From the NCBI GenBank assembly GCA_037447605.1, contig CM074812.1:43996-107995 (forward strand): a stretch of DNA of 64,000 nucleotides. Reading direction: 5' to 3'. Below are positions 10,869 through 23,542 of the stretch, piece after piece. The position numbers and the translations under genes were made by a program. The notes beneath the pieces were generated by a model. The model saw only the letters and a program-made list of their open reading frames with translations, was not told where the DNA came from and made no database searches. Origin of the DNA: Zygnema circumcarinatum. Lineage: Eukaryota > Streptophyta > Zygnematophyceae > Zygnematales > Zygnemataceae. The number at the start of each line of letters is the position of its first letter. The first letter of the stretch is position 1.

Positions 10869-11678
10869 GCGAATGCGCGGGCCGGCAGGCGGCTGCCACA
10901 GGCCCTCCCTCCCTCCCTCCGCTGCAAACTGTGCCTTCCGGGAAGGCCCTTCCCTCAATTCCTTCCCTCTCCCTCTCCCTCTCCCTCCCTCGCCCGTCCG
11001 TACGCTCTGTTCCGTACGGGTGTCGTACGGCAGTCCCTTCAAGGGGGCACTGCGGAGGGCCGGCTCGTGTTGGCGACGGCGGCCTTCGCGGAGGGCTGTG
11101 AGCGCGGGCGGACTTGGGTGGGGAGGGAGGGAGGGCGGGAGGGAGGCCCTCCCTCGACTCTTAAATCAGGCTCGTGTGAGGCTGTCTGTCCGGGGGGGGT
11201 GAGGGAGGGCATTGCACCGACATTGGGAATTGTCGCTCTGCTCATGCATGCATTCATCCATCTCATACAGAGAGGCGCGATTTGGCACAACGGAGGGGTG
11301 CCCGAAAACACAAGAGCAAAGTGTCTTATTCAGAAGGGTACAAAGGCTGAAAGTGCCATTTGGAAGCCCCCGTGAACGAAGGCCTTTAAAGAGGAAGCCG
11401 GCCAGGTCACGGAGCGCTCTGGAAAAGATTTACACTTGCACGCGCTCCCCCGGCCAAGGCCCTCCCTCTGTGCTCACTGCCTGGGAGGCTCCGTCCAAAA
11501 TTCCGCTTTCTCAAAAGGTGCTCACTCCATCTGGCCGCCGAACTCCGTGCTCGCAGTCCCCGCCCTGCCTGGGGTGCTGCGGGTCCTCACCCTGCGCTTG
11601 GGTGTGCCCCACTGCGGCACATTTGTGAACGTCGTTAAGGACAGTCTGTGGGTGCTTCAGACGGTTGGTTCATCGCGT
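10869..11678. promoter_or_regulatory. GC-rich spacer with CCCT tracts and three GTAC boxes
   Basis: This holds the promoter and leader of the helical-protein gene and the 3' end of the triple-KH gene. It contains CCCT tracts at about 10905-10920 and 10970-10990. GTAC cores at 11000-11003, 11014-11017 and 11025-11028 lie within 29 bases (CCGTACG-type contexts), and a GGGAGG-rich block lies at about 11120-11145. The GTAC group resembles targets of SBP-domain factors. Function is inferred. Confidence 0.5.
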
Positions 11679-14600
11679 TCAGTAGCCGTAGGTGTTGGGA
11701 TACGACGTCTCGGGATTGGAGCTGTAGAGGGAGGCCCGCTGGTAGTAGAGCTCCGCGGGGTCGTAGGAGGGCGAGGCGGGCTGCGCGGGGGGGGCGTACT
11801 GCGACGCGCCGCTCCCGTAGCTCCCGTACGGATCAGCGGAGTATGCCGCCGAGCTCCCTGGGCCGGAGGCTCCGGCTGCCGCCGCGCCTGCCTGATAGCC
11901 GCTCTGCCCAGCCATGAAGCTCTGCAGGACCATAGACAGTAATGGAGACAAACAATCAGCCACGTGGGAAACATATAGGACTACGATACCCAGTTTGTTC
12001 TGCGATGACTTGCCGACAGGAGTTTGGCAGCATGACTCCAGTCAGCCACTACCATAAATCTACTACACGCTGAAAAGGACAGTATGAAGACCCAACGAGG
12101 CCCTAACGACAACGATAGCCATGCAGAACAAGCTTTCAAGTTCCGCATTACGGCAATCTCATAATAAAACGTGACGGCCTGCATACACGAGTGCTACACA
12201 ACTTAATTTTCCTCAAAGCCACACGTCCCGTAAGCTTCAGAAGAACGGAGACACGGACCACGATCACGCATAACTAAGTGAGGTGCAGGGGCTTTATAGC
12301 GGAAGCCATTTTTGCGCTCACCTGTAAAAGCTGCTCTGCCGTTTGCACCTGGTGAGTCGTGCCCCTTATTTCCACCGACATCTCCAAAGAACCTGACGAG
12401 CTGCGGGTTTCTTGGACAGAAACTGTGGCACCACTAGTGCGCCGCAAATACAGAATGTTTGAGCCACCCACACCGATAATAGCGTCTGCATAGGAAATGG
12501 GTACTTGCATGCAGGCTGTCACCTGCATCCAAATATACCCAACCAACATTTACGAAAAACACAACGTCATCACAAGGGAAAGCCCAAAAGCAAGATTGTC
12601 GCAGCTGGTCCTCCAAAAACTCTCAGGGATGCCATTTTTTATGCATTGAACATATTTAATGCTTATTCCCAACTACAGTCTCAATGTAGCTGCTGAGCCT
12701 AGCAACAGATTTTCCCATGAACGTTTTACAGTCTTATACCTCCATATTTCCTGGCAAAACAAAGAAAGCAAGGCCAACACCTGAGCTAAACAAAACCGAC
12801 AACAATTCTCTGGCGAGTCTCAAATGTATTGACTAGATTGCAAAGAAAACTATTCCAGCTGATGAGTTTCTGAAGGCTCACCTCCTTGATGGACACCACA
12901 GGCGCAGCTACAGGAGGTGCCTGCTGCACGGGTGAGGGCCGACTCAGTGCTGGGTCCCGTCCGTACAACGAAACAGCGTTGCGCTGACCTGCCAAGTCTG
13001 CCAAAACTGCTGCAGTGGAAGCTGAGTAAGACCCTGGAGGAGGAGTGGCACTTCCACCATATGGGTAATCTTGTGCAAGTGGGGAAGCAGCTGGAGGTGG
13101 ATAACTTCTTTGTGCAGATTGAGCAGAAAGGGGTGGAGCACCCCAGTTGCCCATTGATGAAGTGTAGTCAGGAGAAAGTCCCCTGGGAGGTCCTTGCAAC
13201 TGTGCTCGGGCTCCAGCCTACAGGATAAGCTCGAAGGTATAACATCAGCTTACCATGGACGAGTGCAAGGAAGATGCGATGCAATAGGCTGGAAAAACAA
13301 CCTCGAGAACAGCCTTGCCTCAGCAGTTCTTCCATCAAGCTTTCACTGCTTGTATGCCAGTCCTAGTATTCACTTTCCAAACTCGTAGCAGAACTATCAG
13401 GCAATGCACGTGCATAGTTTGACACATGTTAACCAACCAAAGTGCATCCTAGGTACAGGACTGGTTCCAAGTCCCGAAACAACTTACAGGTCTCTCAAAA
13501 AGGGGAACGACTGAGCGGTCGACCAAAAATCGGCGTAAGTGTGAAAGAATGAGCTCCAAGCCCTTGTAGACACTTCGAACGGGTCCACTGACTTCCACCA
13601 CCCGGTCTTCCTCCAAGGCAAACATCGGAAGGTCGTCTGCAACACATTAAAACCCTGGCCAGACATCAAGGGCCAGCCAGTCACCTGATCAACTTCAAGC
13701 TGTTATCGTAACAGCAAAATCGACAATAGGTGAATAACACCCGCTAGGCAACCCCAATTGACACCCACTTCACTTATCCATATCGGAATCTTATAGAATA
13801 TCTGTGAAGCAGGTCTGCTGTATGCATGCCCTGAAGAGTATAGAAAGTTTTAATCCATCCAGAATGCATTTTAATACCCTTGCACGCATCAGAAGCGAAA
13901 TTTTTAAAAGGCATTAGGTTCATCTGCAGTAAGACGTTCCATATCTGATGTTTATATCACATTCCATATCTGATGTTCAGATTTAGGATCTGCCAACATA
14001 GCTTTGAGCAATTTTTTTTTGTAAGAAATGGCAGAGACTTTACAGTTCTAGTCTCGTGCAAAGGTTGATTTAACTTCTCTGTCTAATTCCTTTGGTTAGG
14101 AAGTTTCCAAACGTTTCAAACGAGCACTTCGAAAGCTAAGCATTCATGCTCTTAAAAAGAAAAACAACAATTTTGCATCGAGAAAGGTCATGCAGGTGTG
14201 CGCATACCCTCTGGTAAGACACGAACATTTGCCCCAGACCCATCTTGAATATTTCTGATTGTCGTTCCTTGCCGGCCTATCAAGCTCCCTGCTTGTGAGG
14301 CTGGCACCAAAAGACGGGCTGTGATGGTTCCAACCAAAACCTCGGGTGGCGGAGGGGCTTTCCCATCCACCTCTGGACCTTCAACAACTTGCCGATGCAC
14401 TCTCAAAAGCCCCTCAACAGCAGGAGGAACGTCGGCGTCAGGCTCTTCTTTTGAAGACACCAACACCTGCACCAAACAACCGACTAAGAAGTGTTTCTGT
14501 CTGTGTTGAAGTACAACTACAGTGCCTGAACTAAAACTTTATTTGATTCCCAATGTAAAGTTCAATAGAAGACACTAGCCAAACTCGTGCCCGAAAAACA

Positions 14601-15321
14601 CCTCCTAATGCTCCAATAAAAAAACGAAGTTGAATTGGTCGTGACTTTTAAGGCTTTAACTAGTTTCAAGAAGTGGAAATGACAGTAGAGAGAAGGGAAG
14701 AGGAAAGCTTTCTAAAATTGCAAAAAAATCTTTAAGGTCTCGTCCGACAGGCGTCTTCTCCAGGCCTTGGACGTCCCGTGTGCCAACTTTCTCCATTTCC
14801 CTCTCGTGTTCCAATTCTTATCTCCTTTCCCCTCCAGCCCCTCTCGCTTCCCTGCTCCTCTCTCCTCTCGCACTTTTAAACTGAAAGCTACGTACCACTC
14901 GTTCGTCTGCGCCCGGGACGCCCTCCACGATCTTGATTCTCGACCGCGTCTCTTCACACATCTTCTTCACGAACTCGCCCCTCCTCCCAATTATGCTTCC
15001 CACCTTGTGCATTGGCACTATGAGCCGGAACACGCTCTCCCCGGGCCATCCCGGCCACTTCCGCGCGCCAGAGCCCGGACTGGAGTCGCTGTCCTCCAGC
15101 GGCCGCTTCTGCCCGCCGCCTCCTTCCGGCGGCTCAGTCGACAGCCCCGGCACGGGCGTCGTGTTCCCTGAGCCTGACAGCTGTCCTGCGCCAACTTCCG
15201 AGTTGGGGCCATCTATGGCATCCTCCTCAAAGCTCTCCATGAGAGGAACCTCTGCGGGGGGAGGGATGGAGAGAGGCATGGGGAGAGGCATGGCGAGGCC
15301 CTCGTCGCCCTCGGCCGCCAT
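11679..15321 (-). CDS. Triple-KH RNA-binding protein, FLOWERING LOCUS K/PEPPER-like
   Basis: Six exons on the minus strand: 14896-15321, 14208-14466, 13488-13636, 12882-13217, 12322-12522, 11679-11921. All have GT-AG borders and the phases sum to 537 residues plus stop. After an acidic Pro-rich N-terminus comes KRPLEDSD and [16 protein letters not shown], the hallmark entry into KH1 ([15 protein letters not shown]). KH2 has [15 protein letters not shown] followed by [18 protein letters not shown] and [18 protein letters not shown]3 has [16 protein letters not shown]. All three keep the GxxG loop. The tail is rich in Tyr, Ser, Gly and Ala. Plant relatives (FLK, PEPPER, HEN4) bind pre-mRNA and affect splicing and 3' end processing of regulators. 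A nuclear RNA-binding role is well supported; flowering-type targets would not apply to an alga. Confidence 0.93.
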
Positions 15322-16341
15322 GGCTGCGAGCGGGCGAGCGGGCGGGCGGGCGAGAGATGCCTTGCGCGGGCGAGCGCGGGAGGGAGAGGGAGCGCGGAGC
15401 GCGGAGCGCGGCGAGAGGCCGTCGGATGCGGCATCGGACGGCTTGGCGCTGCAGCAGCAGGGGTTGTATCGACTACGGTATCGATAAAAATATCGTATCG
15501 GATGGCGAGTCGGACCACCACTTTTTGGGGCAACGGGGCTGGAGACTTTCAAAAAAACGAAACGAAAAAAAAAGGAGACACGAGCAAAGTGCACGCAATA
15601 ATGCCATCCAACTCCGATGCTTTGCAAAACGCAAAAATTAAGGGGCCCATCATACAGGCCCAAGATCTCTAGATCCATTTCTGGCTCTGCCGCTGCCATG
15701 GGGTACCCCCTGCAACACATCGGCACCACCCTCCCTCTTGCCCGCCGGAGGGACCCCCAAGCACGCCATGGCCGCAAGCATCTCGCACAGCCCCTACTCG
15801 CACAGCGCATTATCTCATTCATCTCACGGCCGCTACTGGGTTTCCAATGCGGACGCGGAGGTAGAGCCTGAGGGGGGCGCAGAGGTGGCCTCAACATTCC
15901 TCCTTAGGCCGCCTGTAGGGCTGCCCGCCATGTCGTCTGCATCCTTGCAATTCAACAACTTGGCCACCTTCTGCACGCCCCCTCCAGTACCACCCTACGG
16001 ATGGGCGCATGCAAACGTGGTGTCTGCACCCCGCTTGGCCTGGCTGCTGGCTACAGCCGCCCGGCCCCTCTACTAGCTTGACAACAACAACATGGAGGTA
16101 CATGTGATCACTGCGACGAGATTGGCACAACAGTGAGGAAGGAAGGAAGGCCCTCCGCCGCATCGCCACAGATCATGTGCGAGCGCTTTCCAAGGGTTAG
16201 GGCCGTCCTTGCAGTTAGCTAAGAACGGCGTTGTCGCAGGAACAAATTCAGATACAAGGGCATAATTTTGAATTCAGAGAGGATAATACACTCGAGGGAC
16301 CCTATGGAAGGAGAGGTTTGAGGTCTTGCAGGAGCGTCCTA
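15322..16341. promoter_or_regulatory. Promoter region of the triple-KH gene and 3' flank of the HEATR6-like gene
   Basis: A block rich in GGGCGG and GGGAGG just upstream of the start codon (about 15330-15410) reads as a CT-rich leader on the coding strand. Farther on are two dyad-like ATCGATA/TATCGAT segments near 15475-15500. The rest (15640-16341) has no confident exon, although the end of the HEATR6-like gene could reach into it. Confidence 0.4.
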
Positions 16342-19300
16342 TTACACCTCACGAGGGACAGTAGGGCCTTCATTCAAACAAGTGAGCCTTGAAGGCCAGG
16401 TAAGAGAAACTGCTCTGCCCACCTCCACGACAGGAATCTTCATAACCACAATGTCGTCATTCTCCCCTAGCGCCGCAACATGCAGAAATGTTGCTGCCAA
16501 CTGTTACCTCCACAAGGACAACCAAAAAAAACTAGTTAGGAGCATGTAGAGCTTTAACAGTTCAATGCACATTGGGCCATCGAGTTTCTGAATGACAGTC
16601 GCTTCCAAAACCATTATCAGCACCGTGAATTCAGCGACTACCTTTGTCCATTTTTATATTTGTGTCGACCCATTTACGGGACCACATCCTACCTGGTATG
16701 ATAACTCCGCTTTATGTTTGAAGTCTCCCGGCCTCTCTCCCTCCTCGGACTCCACCGCATCCAGCGCCATTGCCAGACCTCCCACCACGTCGCAGTAGCT
16801 GCTCCCATAGTCTGCCGCCCCCCCACAACAGAACAAAACACTTGAGAGAGGGGGAGCCGTACAGCATCTCTTCAGCCTGTGCAGAGGGAAGGCAGGCTGA
16901 AAGCAGCTTTCACGAGTGCAGTGCCTGCCTGCTCGTGCAGAGGGGACTGCCAGAGCAGCCGCTGCGTGAATGCGGATCTTGAAGTTGGTAGAGCCGCTCA
17001 GGAGAGAGTTGAGTGTGCAGAGGAGTGACTGAGCCCTGCATCAAGTGGACATGATGGATAAGTAACGACAAAGAAAACGTCCTTTGCAGAGAAGCCAGCT
17101 ACATGTGATGTGGATTTGAAATCCATCTCGGCTAGTCCAGAATCAAATATGAGCCACGAATGATGAGCATCCAAGACAAGCAATCGAATTAAGAGTGGCT
17201 GCAGTGGACCAACCACGGACGTGAGGCAAGAGCCACCGACGGATTACGGAACAGGCTTGCTGCAGCATAGCACACGTTCCACTGCACCTGCATTTCAGGC
17301 AACCCTCACACCCTCTACGAACCGCTAAGTCTCCCATGTACTTACTGCTAAACGGCGAGTAGACTCTGCTCTGTGGCTCACATTCACATGGTCGATTGTG
17401 CTGGTCGAAATGAATGAATAGACGCAGCCTTTACGGGTGCATGCAAAGAACCAACTTCACCTAAGTGCTCCATGCGAATGTAAGACCCTTCACAATATGA
17501 AGGAAGACGAACACTGATTCAGCTGGCAATCGAAGAATGTCGCTACGACGGGTTTCCTGCCCCTAAGGGCGGGGCATACCTTGGCGTTACCTGTTGACGC
17601 GGAAGCCACGAGAGTGACTACCACCTTTTCCAGCCATGGGAAGTTCTGTGCAGCTCTGACGTCATCCTCTGCGACAAACGCGGCAAAACGCGACAAGTTG
17701 CCAAGTGCCCGCACTGCATTGGCTCGAACCTGCAGTCCAATCTCCACCTCAGTAAAAGCTCGGCAAAGCCAAATGCTCAAATGCACATCATAAGAAACAT
17801 GTCGTAATCTGGAAGCAGAAAATCGAATTTGAAATCTATGAGTTTTACGTCGGTTTTAGAACTTTATAGAAAGGGTGACACTAGTGTCTCTCTCATTGTG
17901 CCATTGCCTGGTTGTAAGCAGTTTGAAGGTAGATTGGGTTCAAACAATGTGGACTCTTCGTGTAAACCTGCTTGTACGGAATTGCTTGTACATCAACATT
18001 ACTCGGTCAATGGGCCAACTTTTCCAGCACAGACAGGAGCATACAAAAGGTTCACAATTAGCCATTTTGCCATCACCACTTGCTCACGCAAGTGCATATG
18101 AAGATGAAGACCTCCGAGATACAACCATGCCAACAAATAGTGAGGTGAGGCTGAGGCTTTGAAAGACCTGCAACAACATACCTTATCCACATCTGCTGCA
18201 GCTTCAATCGCACTCTCTGCCACAGGGGCCAGTGCTTCTTCTGCGCACCACATACCCCTCAAAAAGTCCATTTGTGCTTCCATTTTTCAGCAATACGTGT
18301 CATGCCCTCCTTCCTTTCACCTTCCCTCCCCTCTCCATCCCTTCAGCTGTCCCACTTCTCTCTATTCCATTAGCTCTGTCATTCCCCAGCATGCAGTCTG
18401 GCTAGAACGCATCCTTGATGTGAGACCATGTATGTATGTGAGGGCCCACCCGACGCATCCATGGCGGTCTCTGCCTCAGCGAAGCAGCGCAGCGCGTTGC
18501 AGAGGTTGGCCACCGCCCGCGCCGCCGCTATCCGGACCTGCACCACCGCCCGGTCCTGAGGTCAGCTTCCCGCAATGGATCACCTTCAGAAACTTCCCAG
18601 AACAGAATCTGTCCAACATGCAGATTGACGAAGAAGTATCGAATGCAACTCCTCTAAACTCATTTGGGAGAAGTTTTGATTTACTCGGGATTTCTTTTTG
18701 GTTCTTAGCATTGGATTGTCAGGAGAGAAAAGCCAGTTTTACAGATTTTAGTGATTCTGCTTAGTGGAGACACGACCATGTTCGAGTGAAGCGTCGAGTA
18801 AACAAGAGTACAGGATAAAGCTGCCTTCATGCCCTTTGTGAAAACTTAAGGTTCACCGGACGACTGACTGGGGGTCCAACAGGCCTCAGAGAAGATGGTT
18901 GAGATGTGTTAGCCATACCGAGAGTGCTGAATCTCTTTGTGCTACCACAGTTGCCCTCATCACAGAAGGTACGTGCTCAAAGCTGCGATTGCCAAACCCA
19001 CGCAGGTGAATGAATCAGGTAAGCATCTCGCCAAAAACATCACCAATGAGTAATAGTTCCAATCGCCAAACAGGTGACTTATTTAGGCGGTACATCACGT
19101 CAAAAGGCTAGTGAGTTAGCTTTTTCCTCCCCTTCAAGCATTGCCAAAGCACCTAGCAGTACTCTGCAGGTCTGAACAAAGGCCCTGCCGACCTTTTCAA
19201 CAGAAAGTAACGCACATCTCGACGGCTTTTGCAGAAGTTCTGCATCTCATAGGACAGACACTGCATCATCTTCTTCTAAATAAGTTCGCCTTGCCTTCTT

Positions 19301-22300
19301 TCGATCACTTTGTAACAGTGCATTTTCAGGAGGCACTTCTGTCCTATCCACTTATCAATTCGGATATCTGTTTCACTCCTTTGTCCTGCAGGCTCCGCCT
19401 TTTCACGTAGTGAAATATTTGCAATTGCATTCACCCCTGATGCAATGAAATAGGCGCATTAAATAGCGGAAGAACAGGAAGCTATGGGCCAACCTTTCTG
19501 TTGTTGGGAGAAAGTCAGCTATACATCCGAGAGCTCGGCAGGCAACGCATCGCACTGCAGAGCTTTCATCGCGCACTGCAGCATCACACTGCGACGAAGA
19601 GTGGAGTCAACACCGCTTCTTATTTCTTACAGCAAGCACTCTTGCTCAAAGGGTTTCGATACAAGGGTGCACGCAAGAGTACAAGGAATTGCGTAAAAGC
19701 AATGAGGAAGGCCAATGGAGCCCTTTCCTGGTGTGTCCTCTATGACAGCAGCCAATCTGGCCAGTTTGCAAGCAGAAACAGACATGAATCTGTCATGTTT
19801 TGCGTCGTATCATGCAGTTTCTGTGGGTGTGAACCTACAAGTTGATCGATTACATGCCGTTGCTGCTCATGCGGCAGAGCAGCGAATACGGCAGGAGTGA
19901 AGCCTGAAAAACAGTTCAAAGCAGCTCCTCGCACCTGCACCGTAGCCAGGTCCGCCTCTGAAAGCTCTGTTACCCTTAGGGTTAGATCGTACGTACTGAA
20001 GGAATGCGGCTCTGAACTCCAGCAGAGCATGTGCTTCAACATTCGCCATGCTGCAACAGCTATGCTCATCAATGGAACGACGGTCAAGCCATTTCATGTA
20101 CTGACCGCTGCTGAAGAGCTTGAGATACCGAGGGGCAAATGCCGGTCTAAGACTTGCAGCCACTTTCTCCTCCCATCCTCGGCTTGTTCTTCCTTTAATC
20201 CATCGGCTTCTTCTCCATCTGCAGTCGCCGAGTGCTGCGTTGCAGACTGCTTATCAGTCCACCCCATATCGTCGGTGGCCTCCTGCAGATTGGATCCACA
20301 GGTAATCCGGAGCAGCCCGTCGAGCAACTGCACATGCAGACATTTGCCAGTTGATTATCCTTGCCAATGCTGATTCCTCTGCGTTGACTTGCTCCAGAAA
20401 TGAGCCACAAATAGCCAGGCTACGAAATCAAGCACGTAAACCGTTCTCGAAACATCTTGAAGTTGACGACTACCCTCAAAATCATGGACATCATCTCTCG
20501 CACTATCTTTCTATCAGACAGTATTTAGGATCTTTCGACTGCAAGCTGGCAAGGGCTGTTCTCCACATTGGAATGCAGACTCCCAGAATCAGGCTTCCTC
20601 AGGAAAGGGGAGGGTCCACCTTCAGCACAGTGACTGCCAGTCGGCCCTCCAGATCACTCCCTCCGAGCGCCCTCTCTCTCTCTCTCCTGGCGGCACCCTG
20701 TTGGGCCCTCTCCAGCGAATGCAGGGCCCTTCCTTGCAGCTCTCCCCACATAGCCAAGACGGACTGCGGATGGCCCTGGGCGGCTTGGCGGAGAGCCTGC
20801 AATGTCCACAGTCACAAGTCTGCGTGCTGAAACAAGCATGTCTCGGATGGATGGAGTACATGGATCAATGTACCTTTCAACAGGTATATGCGGTGGTTAT
20901 TCAGACTTCACAGTTGCTGAATCAGGCTGGAGGTTAAGACACAGTATGGTCCGAAGCTGGCTAGCGATAAATAGTATGGGGAAAAACCAAAAATAGGGTA
21001 ACAAAAAGAAAACACTCTTCATGATGTTTGAGAGCGAGGAAAAGCACACCTTGAAGGCCTCTGCAGCCACTAAGATGGGCACCGCGGGCTGCAAGCACGC
21101 CTCAAGGTCTGCCAGAACGCTGGAGAGGACGCCCTCTCCCAACCCTTCACACCCCGCCACGCATTCAGCGCAGCCTACTCCGGAAACACCTCCGGAATAA
21201 ACCCTTGTACTGCCAAAGCATGCTGTAGTCAAAGCTTATTCGTGAGATTCTTTGGAGGAATAGGCAATCGTCCTTGCCCTGATGCCCCCAAGCAGTTTAT
21301 ACACTAGCATGTGTGCTGTGTAAACCCTCCCTCTCTGGCCATGGGAGAGTTCCGCAAACAAAGCACGCCGCTGGGTGTACCTCCAGAAGACGAGTTCACC
21401 GCAGCGGTGGGCAGCCCTCGCTCTTGACCCGCAACCCCAAGAGCAGCTCCCATGCATTGGATAGCCATGGCCTGAGGAACACCCTCGCTCCCGCCAAAAT
21501 CCCAAAGAAGCATCAGAACTCTCAAATGAATCCATCTGCCAGAAAGCTCACAAGGCTTAGGTTGCTGTCCTGCAGAATCAATCAACCAAGTCCCAAGCGC
21601 TCAGACCTGCAAAACTCTCAATTTGCAACATTTAGGATGCCTACAAACATATATTCATCTGCTGAATGTGAAGCGAACTTTGTTTTGTTCTCTCTCTGCC
21701 ACTGAATGGACCGAAAAACTAGACTATAATGTGAGAAGTCTCACCCCTAGAGTGACAGAGTCATTCGACTGCATCCCCCCAAGCACGCCCTTTAGCCTCC
21801 AATGCGCGCCGCGCAGTACTCCTGGAAGGAGATCAGCGGGAAGGCGAGCGTACCTGACTTCCACCAAACTAAGCGAGTCAGCAAAAAGGAAGGCAAAGAA
21901 GAAAGCAGCAAGAAGAAGGCAGCTGCCTTTCCTGCAGAAACCCGAGCCATTTCATGGACGGCATGCAAACGGCAATACTGGCTGTTACAAGTAAGAAGTA
22001 GGAAGTGGCACACTGCTCAATATCGGCCAATGACAAACGGAGCAAACGCCTGCCACAGCTCGGAACAGAACACTAAAGTTTTAACATCAACAAGGTACGT
22101 GTCTCCACAGACTTACAAAAGCAGAAAAGGCTTTGAGGTCTAACTGGTCAGCGAGTCTAGCATTCTGACAAAGAGAGGCTTCTTTCGGTTCAACTTGCAA
22201 AGACGGGTGAACGCAAAATGAGCTCACGGAGTAGAGGCCGTTAGCAGTGCCAACCCTCGCAACGCAGCATACAGTGTGGGCATATGAAGCTCCTTAGCCA

Positions 22301-23497
22301 TCACATGCAGAAGCCCTGCTCACACATAAGCCTGACGCTTTAGAAAACTTTATCACGCCGGATGACGTGTATTGACCACATGAACCCGCTAAGGACCTAT
22401 GTGCGTGGAAGTAAAACCTGTAGACATTTGACGTTCAAATTGGGCTCCATTTCCAGCATGTCTGTATGCAAATGAGCAAGCTGCTGGCAATATCTTGAGA
22501 ACATTCATGACAAGGGAATTCGGTGCCCACCTTTATGCAGCTGCACCAGAATGAGCCCAATCGTCCCGGACAAGGGAATGAAGGCTCCAAGGCGAAGGGA
22601 AGGTTTGCTGAGGTCTGCCAGCTGCAGGAATGGCCGGAGAGGTCCTTCCAGCATGTCTGCAAACGCATTCGCCGCCGCCAACCGCGCCTGCAGAGAGTAA
22701 GGGGCATCCCCCTCTCAGGATTAAGAGTGGTCCAGGTTCAAAACCAAGAGAGAATCTCGGCTAGCTTACTAGGGATAAAAAAACTACTCACTTGGTTTTG
22801 ATCCTTACTGTCTTCGAAGGGAAAGGACAATAGGAAAGTTACGGCTTACCCTTGGTATTGGATCGAATAACATCACCGATAAGATAGTGGGCTCTGCCCG
22901 CCTGTACGAACCCATAGTCACCCCACGTGACAGTTGAACATCATAATCTGCAATTCCTGGCAATGCCTTTCCTGCCTTCCACGGAGAATTACATTCGCGA
23001 AGTTCCACCCTACTAACCAAACTTGCTAACTTCACTTCAGTTGCTAAGACGGGACGACATGTACTTGTATGGCAAAGCACAACCAAGTGTGCCGTATACC
23101 TTCTACTCTTGGAATCTTTGGAATGCTGCACCTAAGCTGTGTAATGTAAGCCACATCAACATATGCGTACCGCACTTTCACTGAAAATATTGGTCTTCTC
23201 AACAGTGGTCGCACAACTTGCATTGACATTTAAAGATGGCAGAAGGTCAAGTCTCACTGAGTTTGAAGGAAAACATCGTGAGTTGGAAGTAGGTCTGGCC
23301 AGTGCGCATGCAGTGACTTCGGATCTGCCTGCGCCATAGCCTGCAGCCACGGGGGATGGGACTTGAGGCTGCCATAAGGAGGCGACTCACAGCACATCAC
23401 AACACGGGCACATTACAACACAACAAAAGGCGTTCTCACCCATGAAGAGGGAACACGACATGGTCTCACCACAGACAGCCGAGTAAGCCTCTCTCCT

Positions 23498-23542
<45 letters not shown>

